DNA of 64,000 nucleotides from G963664935 sp963664935 (GTDB lineage: Bacteria > Pseudomonadota > Gammaproteobacteria > Methylococcales > G963664935), in the NCBI GenBank assembly GCA_963664935.2, contig CAXXSE010000002.1:186001-250000 (forward strand). The letters run 5' to 3'. The notes beneath the pieces were generated by a model. It was not told where the DNA came from. It worked only from the letters and a program-made list of their open reading frames with translations, and did no database searches. Positions 9,472 to 17,205 of the stretch are shown here, piece by piece; the stretch's first letter is position 1; each line of letters opens with the position of its first letter. The position numbers and the translations under genes are program-made.

Positions 9472-10496
9472 GCCGTCCTCCTTTCCGCAATAATGGATTC
9501 AACCCGATTGCTAATCTGTAATGGCACTGCTTTCTGAATTTCCAAGCTTGCAATATGAATAGCATGAGCGAATGCGATTTCGTCCGCGCTGCCATGGCTT
9601 TTTATAACGATCCCTTTGAGTCCCAGCAAACTTGCACCGTTGTACAATCTTGGATCGATGTGGTTTTTGACGGCTTTTAAAACAGGATAAGCAATAATAC
9701 TTGCGAGTTTGGCTGGCAAGCTTTTCGAGAATGCCTGCTTGAGCGAATGACTGATCATTTTGGCCACACCTTCGGTCGCTTTTAATGCTACATTACCGGC
9801 AAAGCCATCGGTGACCACAATATCAACTTCACCCGTACATAGATGATCCCCCTCTACATAGCCGATGAAATTAAGGTGCGAATTCGATAAAAGCTTGAAT
9901 GCCTGTTTGACTTGCTCAATTCCTTTGATTTCTTCTTCACCAATATTGAGTAATCCAATCTTAGGCCGGTTAATGTTTTCGATCGAGCGCACCAATTCGT
10001 CGCCCATAACCGCGAATTGAAAAAGGTGCTCCGCCGAACTATCCACATTAGCCCCCAAATCCAAAACATGAGTATGACCGTGAATCGAGGGTATGGTGGC
10101 GATAATCGCCGGGCGATCAATCCCGGGAATTGTTTTGAGGACAAAGCGCGCCGTTGCCATCAACGCACCGGTATTTCCGGCACTGACACAGGCCTGAGCA
10201 ACATTATCCTTTACCAGGTTAATCGCAACCCTCATCGACGAATCCTTTTTATTCCGCAACACTTTCGATGGCGAATCATCCATCTCAATGCATTCCGAAG
10301 CGTGGTGGATACTGACACGATCCATGAGCGGACTAGACCTATCGGCTAACTCCCGTTCCAAAACGTCTTTTTTGCCCACTAAAATTAGTTCGAGTCCAGG
10401 ACGCGTCTCAAGACTTCTAAGTGCAGCAGGCACAATGACGCTTGGGCCATGATCACCTCCCATTGCATCCAGGCTAATAATCGACCGGTTATGCAT
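9468..10496 (-). CDS. plsX: Phosphate acyltransferase PlsX
   Basis: PlsX converts acyl-ACP to acyl-phosphate, the acyl donor for phosphatidic acid synthesis. Family marks are ISLDAMGGDHGPSVIVPA at the N-terminus, SAGNTGALMA and TDGFAGNVALK. The ATG at 10496 is chosen because an AAGGAG ribosome-binding site lies just upstream and family members begin next to the DAMGGD motif; the longer frame would need a TTG at 10523. It overlaps fabH by 4 bp and follows rpmF. Confidence 0.95.
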   Translation of the reverse strand: MHNRSIISLDAMGGDHGPSVIVPAALRSLETRPGLELILVGKKDVLERELADRSSPLMDRVSIHHASECIEMDDSPSKVLRNKKDSSMRVAINLVKDNVAQACVSAGNTGALMATARFVLKTIPGIDRPAIIATIPSIHGHTHVLDLGANVDSSAEHLFQFAVMGDELVRSIENINRPKIGLLNIGEEEIKGIEQVKQAFKLLSNSHLNFIGYVEGDHLCTGEVDIVVTDGFAGNVALKATEGVAKMISHSLKQAFSKSLPAKLASIIAYPVLKAVKNHIDPRLYNGASLLGLKGIVIKSHGSADEIAFAHAIHIASLEIQKAVPLQISNRVESIIAERRTA

Positions 10497-10577
10497 TAAA
10501 TGCTCCTTATCGCTCCCAAGCAAAACAATTCATCCATGTGGATTCTTATTTAAATAATTTCAAAACCCGGTGACGAC

Positions 10578-10760
10578 TCACTCGTCCTCTTTGGGCTCAA
10601 TCACTTTTCGGCCCCGATAATAGCCGTTGGCGCCTACATGGTGCCGCAGATGAGTTTCCCCACTTAAGGGGTCCTGGGAAAGAGATTTCGCTTCCAATCC
10701 ATCGTGAGCGCGGCGCATTCCACGCCGTGATCGAGATTTTCTGCTTTTTTGTACCGCCAT
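10578..10760 (-). CDS. rpmF: 50S ribosomal protein L32
   Basis: A 60-residue basic protein starting MAVQKSRKSRSRRGMRRAHD, the unmistakable start of bacterial L32, a small structural protein of the large ribosomal subunit. It follows yceD immediately and precedes plsX, the canonical yceD-rpmF-plsX arrangement that links ribosome and membrane-lipid synthesis. Confidence 0.97.
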   Translation of the reverse strand: MAVQKSRKSRSRRGMRRAHDGLEAKSLSQDPLSGETHLRHHVGANGYYRGRKVIEPKEDE

Positions 10761-11258
10761 TTAATGATCTCCGTGATTTTTGAGTTGACTTAAAATTGCA
10801 AAGGGATTTCCGTCGGCTAATTTCCTTGAAGGCATTAGCCTTAGCCGACAGTTTTTATGTTTTGGAACGATAGGCAACGCCAATAATAGCTCGTCTTCAA
10901 TGATGTCCGTAATCGTAATACCTTTTTCCTCCAATAATAACGGTTCGTAGGATTCAGGCAATAAGTTCGCATCGTCTACCGACGAAACCACCGCCAAATT
11001 AATTTGGCTTTGAACCGACAAAACTATTTTTTCTAAACAGGTTTGGCATTTTAGCGTCAAATTAGCATTTACGAACCCGGAAATAGACGCAAACTTGCCT
11101 TGTTTACAAAATAATAATTCAAATGCCGCATCGCCCAGATCGTCCATCAATGATCCTTTGAGCCGTTTAAATCCGTTTAGAGGCAGCTTGTCTTTGAAAA
11201 AACCTCGTCTTTCGACAAGCTGTATAGGATCGATAATATCCGCCAATTGCCCTACCAT
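10761..11258 (-). CDS. yceD: YceD family protein (DUF177)
   Basis: YceD belongs to the DUF177 family, encoded almost invariably in front of rpmF and linked to 23S rRNA accumulation. The 165-residue protein shows the family layout: a beta-rich N-terminal half, LKCQTCLEKIVL in the centre, an acidic stretch with LLLEEKGITITDIIEDELLLALPIVP, and a C-terminal NPFAILSQLK. Its stop abuts the rpmF start with no gap. It is first in the minus-strand operon. Confidence 0.9.
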   Translation of the reverse strand: MVGQLADIIDPIQLVERRGFFKDKLPLNGFKRLKGSLMDDLGDAAFELLFCKQGKFASISGFVNANLTLKCQTCLEKIVLSVQSQINLAVVSSVDDANLLPESYEPLLLEEKGITITDIIEDELLLALPIVPKHKNCRLRLMPSRKLADGNPFAILSQLKNHGDH

Positions 11259-11269
11259 AGCCGAATTAT

Positions 11270-11297
11270 ATTATCTTTAATTTGGAATTGCTGTCAA
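11270..11297 (-). promoter_or_regulatory. Candidate sigma-70 promoter for the yceD-rpmF-fab operon
   Basis: Reading the minus strand, TTGACA (11297-11292) is followed after 16 bp by GATAAT (11275-11270). Both hexamers are close to the consensus. The expected transcription start lies only about 5 nt before the yceD ATG at 11258, which would leave almost no leader, so either the mRNA is nearly leaderless or the real promoter is elsewhere. The site sits in the 61-bp gap between divergent yceD and maf. Confidence 0.5.
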
Positions 11298-11319
11298 AAC
11301 GAATAGGATCATTAACAAT

Positions 11320-12255
11320 ATGCCGCCCTTGAACATCGGACATAATTCAGATGTAAGATCAATCGTGCTCGCATCCAGTTCGTTCTATCGCAAACGATTA
11401 TTAGCGCAATTGCGGCTCGAATTCGAAACTGAGGCGCCCAAAATTAACGAAACGGCGCAACCCGGCGAAAACTCTCGGCAACTGTGCACCCGTCTTGCCC
11501 AACAAAAAGCAGGGGCATTGAGTCTGAAGTACACCAATCATATCATCATTGGCTCCGACCAGGTCGCTGAATTGGACGCAAAGAAGCTTAGAAAGCCGGG
11601 GAATCCATCCAAAAATATTGAATACCTTCTTCGTGCTTCTGGGAAAACAATGATTTTTTACACCAGTGTGTGCGTTTTAGATTCGAAAACAAACCGAATT
11701 GAACACGAGGTCGATCGCTGTACAATCAAGTACCACCCGCATAGCGGGTGGTTTGAGGAAGCCCCCTTGAAGGGGGCTAAGAGCTTATATTTAGGTGGAA
11801 TCCTCAACCCCAAAGAACTAGCATAACTTTCAATAAATAATTCCACATCAAACTGGAAACATATTTTTGAAACTGCTCTGAATATTAATCCCTTAATGTT
11901 CCATCTATTGTTTTTTCCGATGTTTCAGCGTGATCCAATTCTTCTTATTACCTTGACGGATGACCAAGTGAATTTAACAAATCTTTACGCTGGAACGGCA
12001 GAGCCTATTTGCATCGCACCGGCAGAGCCGGTGGCTTAATGTAAGGAGTTGATTTCCGGCGTTTGGATAAACCCCAAATCACCCGTTATGTCGACAGGGA
12101 AAAACCTTTTGACTGTGCCGGGGGATTTAAATTCGAGGGCTTGGGGGGTTGCCTTGTTCGACAAATTTAGCGGTGAAGATCCTAATGCACTGGTAGGATT
12201 GCCATTAATCCGATTATGTCGATTATTAGGGAAATTCGGAGTTGTCGTTATCTAA
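11320..12255 (+). pseudogene. maf: Maf-type nucleotide pyrophosphatase (YceF-like), interrupted by an IS200-like element and frameshifted
   Basis: The N-terminal half (IVLASSSFYRKRLL, then IIGSDQVAELD with the catalytic Asp, then KPGNPSKNIEYL) matches Maf house-cleaning pyrophosphatases. It stops at 11730, where a 320-bp element begins. The C-terminal half resumes right after the element at 12051 (DFRRLDKPQITRYV, then KPFDCAGGFKFEGLG). A second lesion is a run of six G at 12143-12148 where five are needed to continue into GVALFDKFSGEDPNALVGLPLIRL. Removing the element and one G yields one 204-residue protein of normal Maf length. The divergent position next to yceD-rpmF is the usual one. A complete Maf may exist elsewhere in the genome. 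Confidence 0.9.
11731..12050 (+). mobile_element. Non-autonomous IS200-related element (PATE-like) inserted in maf
   Basis: The 320-bp element begins with a hairpin, TACCACCCGC-ATA-GCGGGTGG, followed by a second hairpin around GCCCCC-TTGA-GGGGGC, and ends with a hairpin-containing segment CGGCAGAGCC...GGTGGCTTAATGTAAGGAGTT. Both ends are the same as those of the tnpA-carrying copy at 59536-60182, while the interior is unrelated and codes for nothing recognisable. There is no target-site duplication, as expected for IS200/IS605 single-strand transposition. The sequence ATCAAG directly before the left end is also found before the autonomous copy. Truncated relatives lie at 60879-61180 and 62831-63131. 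Confidence 0.88.
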
Positions 12256-12300
12256 GCAATTGGGGTTAGATAAAGAAGATCGTATTTCGGGTGTCTTGAT

Positions 12301-12765
12301 TCATCGAGGTAACGGTAACATGAGTTTGGAACCTACAGTAATTTTGTTGGAATTGAACCAACCCTTATTCATTTCCAGAGCGTAGAGCGCCGGGTCCGGT
12401 GATCGGTGAATCGTCTTCCCGTCGTCTGGTTCCATGGTCACCCATTTGAGCAACACACCCTCATGGTTGAAAAACCCGATATCGAGAAACAAGGGAGTAT
12501 TCTTCATCCAGAAAGATAGAATTTTGGGTTTTGGGAAAATAAATAGCATGCCCTCGTTTGGTCCTAACGATTGCCGATCCATCAGACCGATTCGTCTGGA
12601 TTCGTTAGTCGCGGCGATTTCGACAAATGCCTGAATTTCCCCGACTTGAATGGTCGTCTTACCTAAAGCTTCAATTTTGCCACATCCCGTGATGCAAAGC
12701 CCAACGAACACAAGAATTTGGAAATGGTTTCGACGATCAGTTTTCACAGGGGGATTATACGGCAA
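12301..12765 (-). CDS. DUF192 family lipoprotein
   Basis: The N-terminus (FQILVFVGLCITGCGK) is a short hydrophobic stretch ending in an ITGC lipobox, so the product is probably an outer or inner membrane lipoprotein. The mature part has the DUF192 pattern: V(E)IA-x-T-x-ESRRIGLMDRQSL, then GMLFIFPKPKILSFWMKNTPLFLDIGFF, then ALYALEMNKGW. DUF192 proteins are uncharacterised. The frame opens with TTG at 12765; a GTG at 12747 gives a better-sized signal peptide and is an equally good start. Confidence 0.8.
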   Translation of the reverse strand: MPYNPPVKTDRRNHFQILVFVGLCITGCGKIEALGKTTIQVGEIQAFVEIAATNESRRIGLMDRQSLGPNEGMLFIFPKPKILSFWMKNTPLFLDIGFFNHEGVLLKWVTMEPDDGKTIHRSPDPALYALEMNKGWFNSNKITVGSKLMLPLPR

Positions 12766-12833
12766 TCGCGGGTACAGAAAATAGTCCGTAGTTTAATCGT
12801 CTCATTGGGATTATAAAATTGATAAAATAATAC

Positions 12834-13556
12834 ATGGCTCGCAAATTTCAACCACCCTATCTACTGCGAATCAGCAAAAAAGCGCGTCGCGCCTCCTTGC
12901 GAGTTACTTTGGCAACGGGCTTGGAAGTGGTTTTGCCCGCCGATAGCGATCCTAAGGTTGTGCCTGAAATATTGAATGGGCACCGCGCATGGATTGAACG
13001 TCAACTCATGAAGCGCGCCCTTTCTAAAGCTGAACTAACGGCTTTGAACGGGGAAACATTGCCCCCGGCCGTGGAGCTAAAAGCGATCGATGAGTGCTGG
13101 CGGATTGAATACTCAGCGTTCAACACTCAAAAACCTTTCTTGACTGAACGGGCAGGGTACTCACTCCACCTCAATTGCCAAGTATCGGAAACGGATGTCG
13201 GCGCTGGATTATTAAAATTTTGGTTGCGTAAAAAAGCCCGATCCGCATTGATCTCCGCGTTGGATAGGACATCCAAACAGACTGGACTTAAATACCAAAG
13301 TGCACGCATCAAATCCCAGCGCACAAGGTGGGGAAGCTGTTCCTCGAAGGGAATTATCAATCTCAATGATAGATTATTATTCCTGCCGCCCGAACTCACT
13401 CATTATGTGTTGATTCATGAACTTTGCCATACTCGCCAACTTAACCATTCGCCGAAGTTCTGGGCTCTGGTCGCCAAAATGGAACCTACTTACCGGGACC
13501 GCGAAGCAGCATTAGGACAAGCTTGGCGTTTTATTCCGCTTTGGCTTGACGCCTGA
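12834..13556 (+). CDS. YgjP-like M48/SprT-type metallopeptidase domain protein
   Basis: The 240-residue protein has the YgjP/DUF45 architecture: a basic N-terminal region, a middle region with W-I-E-R-Q, then RTRWGSCSSKGIINLNDRLLFLPPELTHYVLIHELCHTRQLNHSPKFW (positions about 158-205), which contains the zinc-binding HELCH and a downstream His. Members of this family are putative zinc peptidases; the physiological substrate is unknown. It stands alone, transcribed away from the DUF192 gene. Confidence 0.85.
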   Translation: MARKFQPPYLLRISKKARRASLRVTLATGLEVVLPADSDPKVVPEILNGHRAWIERQLMKRALSKAELTALNGETLPPAVELKAIDECWRIEYSAFNTQKPFLTERAGYSLHLNCQVSETDVGAGLLKFWLRKKARSALISALDRTSKQTGLKYQSARIKSQRTRWGSCSSKGIINLNDRLLFLPPELTHYVLIHELCHTRQLNHSPKFWALVAKMEPTYRDREAALGQAWRFIPLWLDA

Positions 13557-13754
13557 ATCAGTGACTCTACTATGGCACAGGGTACAAGCTTTTGATTCGA
13601 CGGCGGTCAAAAAATACCCACTTAACCTTGATGGAGTACAGAGGTGAATTAGATCTGGCCCCGTTCTCGTTTCAATAGTTCGCTCTATTCAGCTTTTGTA
13701 GACTCCGCGCTGTCCCAGCGCTACGCGTTTCCGCCGCGATCATTTGCATAGGTT

Positions 13755-14733
13755 TATTAAAAAGGGGTCAAATCTTTGCTTTAATTTTATCCGCGATATC
13801 ATTAATCGTGTTCGCCCAGGTGATATCGATTTCAATTGCTCTTTGGCATCGCGTGACAATCCCCGACACACTTGCATAGTGTCAGAACCCAAAGTACAAA
13901 GCAATTTCATTGAGTGGGTAACCGGCGATTTTTCGCGCAATATAAATGGCGGCCATCCGACCCGGATTTCTATTTCCCCTTCCCCGCGATCCAGTTTGAA
14001 GTACTTCTTCTTCCGAGACAGACAATAGATCTGCGACCGTCATAACGATCAGCGATAGCGAAGGTATGCTAGCCGCTTCCCGTATTTCTGGAATTTCCAG
14101 ATTGCTTTCCACATTCGAAATGTATACGCTCACGAAACCCATCGCTACCGAGAATAGGGCGCCATTTCCGTTTGCCGAAAAATGTTGCCGTCTCTTCATC
14201 AATACCGGTCGCCACGAAACTTCGATAACATTCCTGCCTGTGGTCTTGCCCGGTCATACCCAGAATAAAATCCGTATGTAGCCCTTCCGGCACCCATGCG
14301 TCCCCGACATACGCACCCATAGCTTGACCACCGGTAATCCAACGCGCTTTCAATCAATCCGGCGGCGATAGGATTTAAGTGAATGTAACGGCTCACATTC
14401 AATAAGTACGCATCGGGTTCAATCAGGATAGCTTTGTATCGACCGCGGACCATCGGTCTTTACTATCCGATTGTAACGTTGCGTGTAGACGCCGTCCAAA
14501 TGCCGCATCCCGCGTTGGAGGTTTCCTGCCAGGGAATGGATCAAAAGATGGTAATGGTTATCCATGAGACAATAGGCATGAATCTCCAATCGAAACATCC
14601 GGTTCAGATCCGCAAGCAGTTCTAGAAACAAACCACGTTGTCGGTTATCGTTGAAAATGGTCCGATACCCACCACCTCGGTTCATCACAGGGTGCCAGGC
14701 GCCAGGGTAATTTATGCGTAACGGACGAGCCAT
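13755..14733 (-). pseudogene. Decayed REP-associated tyrosine transposase (RAYT)
   Basis: Starting at 14733 the reading frame gives the RAYT N-terminus MARPLRINYPGAWHPVMNRG followed by the HUH motif in MDNHYHLLIHS. The rest is spread over several frames: SRYIHLNPIAAGLI...YRWSSYG (about 14453-14330), a middle part ending around 14200, a DnaA-like helix region (LSVSEEEVLQTG, then YIARKIAGYPLNEIALYFGF) and a last piece with SRDAKEQLKSI...RFDP near 13760-13870. At least four frameshifts separate these. RAYTs are domesticated single-copy Y1 transposases that handle REP sequences; this copy cannot make a full protein. Confidence 0.8.
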
Positions 14734-14855
14734 GTTCGAAAAGTAGCATGGGTATTAAATAATGTAAAGACTTGATAATCATCTAGCCTGCCTCCCCCTG
14801 GCGACGTCAGCGGCGTACACTGGCGTTGCCAAAAATCAACAAAGAGGAGGCAGAA

Positions 14856-15872
14856 ATGAAACTATACGGTGGTTTGGATCTTCATTCAACGAATGTGGTC
14901 ATTCAGTTAATCAATGAAAAAGATGAAGTGATGTACCGGAAGAAGCTCGGGTGTGATTTGGATCGTATCTTGGCGGGTTTAGAACTGTTCAAAGGGGCGC
15001 TTGAAGGGCTCGCGGTGGAGTCGACCTTTAATTGGTATTGGTTGGTCGACGGACTGATGGACGCGGGGTATCCGGTTCAATTGGTAAATACAGCGGCGGT
15101 GAAGCAATACGAAGGCCTGAAATATACGGACGATGATTCGGATGCCTTTTGGTTGGCGCATTTAATGCGGTTAGGGATATTGCCCACCGGGTATATTTAT
15201 CCGAAAGCAACTCGTGGGGTTCGGGATTTGTTACGCAAACGCGGTCAACTCGTTCAGCATCGCACCAGCCATATTCTGAGTATCGAGAATTTGTATGCCC
15301 GGAACATCGGCAGCCGATTAAGCGCTAATGCCACCAAACACCTCAAAGAAGAAGACGTTCGGTCACGGTTCAAGGATGCCAATATCGTGTTAGCGATTGA
15401 AAGCAACCGTTTAATGATGGTTGCGTTGGACAAGCAAATTAAAGTGATCGAGCAGGCGGTACTCAAACAAGCGAAACTGGACCCCCGTTTTCGATGTTTG
15501 TTGAGTATTGATGGGATTGGCAAGATTTTGGCTTTGACGATCATGTTAGAGACGGGAGCCATCGAACGGTTTAAAGAGGTGGGCCGGTTTACCTCGTATT
15601 GTCGCTGTGTGGGCAGTGAAAGATTGAGCAACGGTAAAAAGAAAGGTCAAGGCAATACCAAGAACGGCAACAAGTACTTGTCTTGGGCCTATATCGAAGC
15701 GGCCCACTTTGCGATCCGCTTTAACGACAAGGCGAAACGGTTTTATCAGCGCAAGTGCGCCAAAGACCATTCCGTCGTGGCGATTAAGGCCTTGGGACAT
15801 AAATTGGCCAGAGCGAGTTATTACATCATGCGGGATCAAGTGCCTTTTGATGAGGGGAAGTTATTTGGCTAA
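14856..15872 (+). CDS. IS110-family transposase (DEDD-type)
   Basis: The 338-residue protein shows the IS110 layout: an N-terminal RuvC-like domain with the first Asp in YGGLDLHSTN, a Glu in VESTFNWYWLVD and paired acidic residues in DDSDAFWLAHLMRLG, then a C-terminal transposase_20 domain (LSIDGIGKILALTIMLETG...CRCVGSERLSNGKKKGQGNTKNGNKYLSWAYIEAAHFA, quoted in parts) with the conserved Ser region. The ATG at 14856 has an excellent AGAGGAGG ribosome-binding site; an upstream in-frame TTG at 14826 is less likely. The frame is intact, so the element may be active. IS110 elements have no classical terminal repeats, so the ends are not resolved. Confidence 0.9.
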   Translation: MKLYGGLDLHSTNVVIQLINEKDEVMYRKKLGCDLDRILAGLELFKGALEGLAVESTFNWYWLVDGLMDAGYPVQLVNTAAVKQYEGLKYTDDDSDAFWLAHLMRLGILPTGYIYPKATRGVRDLLRKRGQLVQHRTSHILSIENLYARNIGSRLSANATKHLKEEDVRSRFKDANIVLAIESNRLMMVALDKQIKVIEQAVLKQAKLDPRFRCLLSIDGIGKILALTIMLETGAIERFKEVGRFTSYCRCVGSERLSNGKKKGQGNTKNGNKYLSWAYIEAAHFAIRFNDKAKRFYQRKCAKDHSVVAIKALGHKLARASYYIMRDQVPFDEGKLFG

Positions 15873-15883
15873 TTAAAAGTTAA

Positions 15884-15952
15884 GATTGAGCGGCTCAACC
15901 GAAAATGGGGTTGGCTTGAAACCACAAGACTTGATTGGCAAGCCGCTCAATC
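15884..15952 (+). ncRNA. Candidate structured RNA or terminator downstream of the IS110-type transposase
   Basis: A perfect 12-bp inverted repeat, GATTGAGCGGCT (15884-15895) and AGCCGCTCAATC (15941-15952), encloses 45 bases that can themselves pair in part (GGGTTGGCTTG region). It starts 12 bp after the transposase stop. IS110-group elements encode a bridge RNA in a non-coding end, and in the IS1111 subgroup this is on the 3' side, so this is a candidate; it could equally be a simple subterminal repeat. There is no T-run, so a terminator is less likely. Confidence 0.35.
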
Positions 15953-16397
15953 ACCTTATCAATCCAGTACTTTCGCATCGTATAATCTCTGGAATCGCTG
16001 GCCATTATGGGCGCGAAAAATGCTGGATAAACCGTTTTGAACGAACAAAGTATGACTGATACGCCTAAGCTTTGAACCACACAGGGTCTGGTCCGTTTCG
16101 GCGGAGAACCAAAAACTTGTTGTCGTTAAGACAATTGGACAAGGCTTGGTACCGATAATTTTCTGGGGCTCGAATGAGCTAGGGGCGCAGCATGTCTTCC
16201 ATTCGGGAAGCGCTGATGCCTAGATCCTGATGGGTGACTGGTGCGCATCGGTTTTAACTGAGCGACACCGACTTGATGAGAAGACGGGTGCGTATTGATA
16301 GTGCTTTGAAAGCAAAGCGAAGAATATGGGCAGGCAAGAGATTCTTTCATGAAGAATCGGTCGTTTTAAAAAAAACGACAACTTGCTTGAAAAGATT

Positions 16398-16463
16398 TGT
16401 TTGCCCTATTGACAGAGGTAGGCTAATGGGTGTTTGCCCTATTGACAGAGGTAGGCTAATGGG
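16398..16463 (+). repeat. 33-bp perfect tandem duplication
   Basis: Two identical 33-bp units follow one another (16398-16430 and 16431-16463), each reading TGTTTGCCCTATTGACAGAG and continuing GTAGGCTAATGGG. With only two head-to-tail units and no spacer this is a simple tandem duplication, not a CRISPR array. Each unit holds a TTGACA hexamer but no matching minus-10 box. Confidence 0.85.
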
Positions 16464-16505
16464 TGACCCTATTTACTACTACTAAAAGACGGAGGGTTAG
16501 TGTTA

Positions 16506-16855
16506 CGGACTGAAAGTCCGGATACGGGTTAAAGACCCGTTCATAGGCCGTGAACGTGCTCGTGAACGGAGTTAATCTCATTTTAGAGCATGAAAAATAG
16601 ATGTTTACGAAGCCTCGATAGATTTTTGGTCATTGCATTCAATATGGATGATGTTCTTTGCTTTTAGGCAAGAGGTGAGATTGCAGATTGCAGGGTTTCA
16701 ACGCCTCGCAAGTGATGCTAAAACTCGTTAACGTGTACGTTCACGAGCACGAAAAATCAAGAACTAAAGCTAATCGCCTGAAAGGCGATGGTTTCAGCCT
16801 TAAAGGAGACTAATGAATCTGTCCCCTTTTTCAGTGCAAAAAGAAAAAAGGGGAC
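16506..16855. repeat. Cluster of small hairpins and a 14-bp inverted repeat
   Basis: Perfect hairpins occur at 16506-16520 (CGGACT-GAA-AGTCCG), 16524-16540 (ACGGGT-TAAAG-ACCCGT) and 16773-16789 (ATCGCCT-GAA-AGGCGAT). CGTGCTCGTGAACG at 16555-16568 is the inverted partner of 16738-16751. A further stem, GTCCCC with GGGGAC (16821-16855), is followed shortly by a run of six T. Hairpins with such tight loops are typical of ends of IS200-like elements or REPs, but no transposase belongs to them here. Confidence 0.45.
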
Positions 16856-17205
16856 ACCCTTTTTTGGTCCGAAGAAACTAGTTGTCATGCGTCCGCTTAA
16901 TTTTTTGGTTAGCTGTTACATCGTGCAAGCGGCCCGACACATACTTATGAACTCGTCAGTCACGAGTTCTATCCGATTTGACGTAACTATTCAGGCCCTG
17001 AATTCATTTTTTCGATGTGTCACCTAGACCAACGGAAGAAAGTCTTATCACCCATTGATAGCTCTGCGCTTTAAGATTGCCCACTGGTGTTCATAAAAGA
17101 TGAGTAGTGTAGAAAATAGAAATCGATAATTACGACTAGACATTTGCTAAAAAAACACGGATCCTTCTTTTCTTTGTAGAAGTACAGATGGAAGGAGGAG
17201 ACCCC

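Larger units (their letters stand above)
15953..17187. other. 1.2-kb non-coding stretch with hairpins, no gene recognised
   Basis: No reading frame here resembles a known protein. The stretch contains a 33-bp tandem duplication (16398-16463), a cluster of small perfect hairpins (16506-16855) and, at about 16984-17003, a fragment beginning GTAACTATTCAG that matches the end of the palindromic repeat family seen at 28068 and 41185. It lies between two insertion sequences and probably consists of element ends and their debris. Confidence 0.6.

Noticed and set aside
12049..12255. A 68-residue reading frame that could be listed as a small gene
   Set aside because: Its second half is the C-terminal end of Maf (ALFDKFSGEDPNALVGLPL), and its first codons are the same gene in the wrong frame, so it is part of the maf pseudogene.
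14826..14855. Upstream TTG start of the IS110-type transposase
   Set aside because: The ATG at 14856 has a strong ribosome-binding site and matches the family start, so the extra ten codons are unlikely to be translated.
16398..16463. CRISPR-like repeats
   Set aside because: There are only two head-to-tail 33-bp units without spacers and no cas genes.
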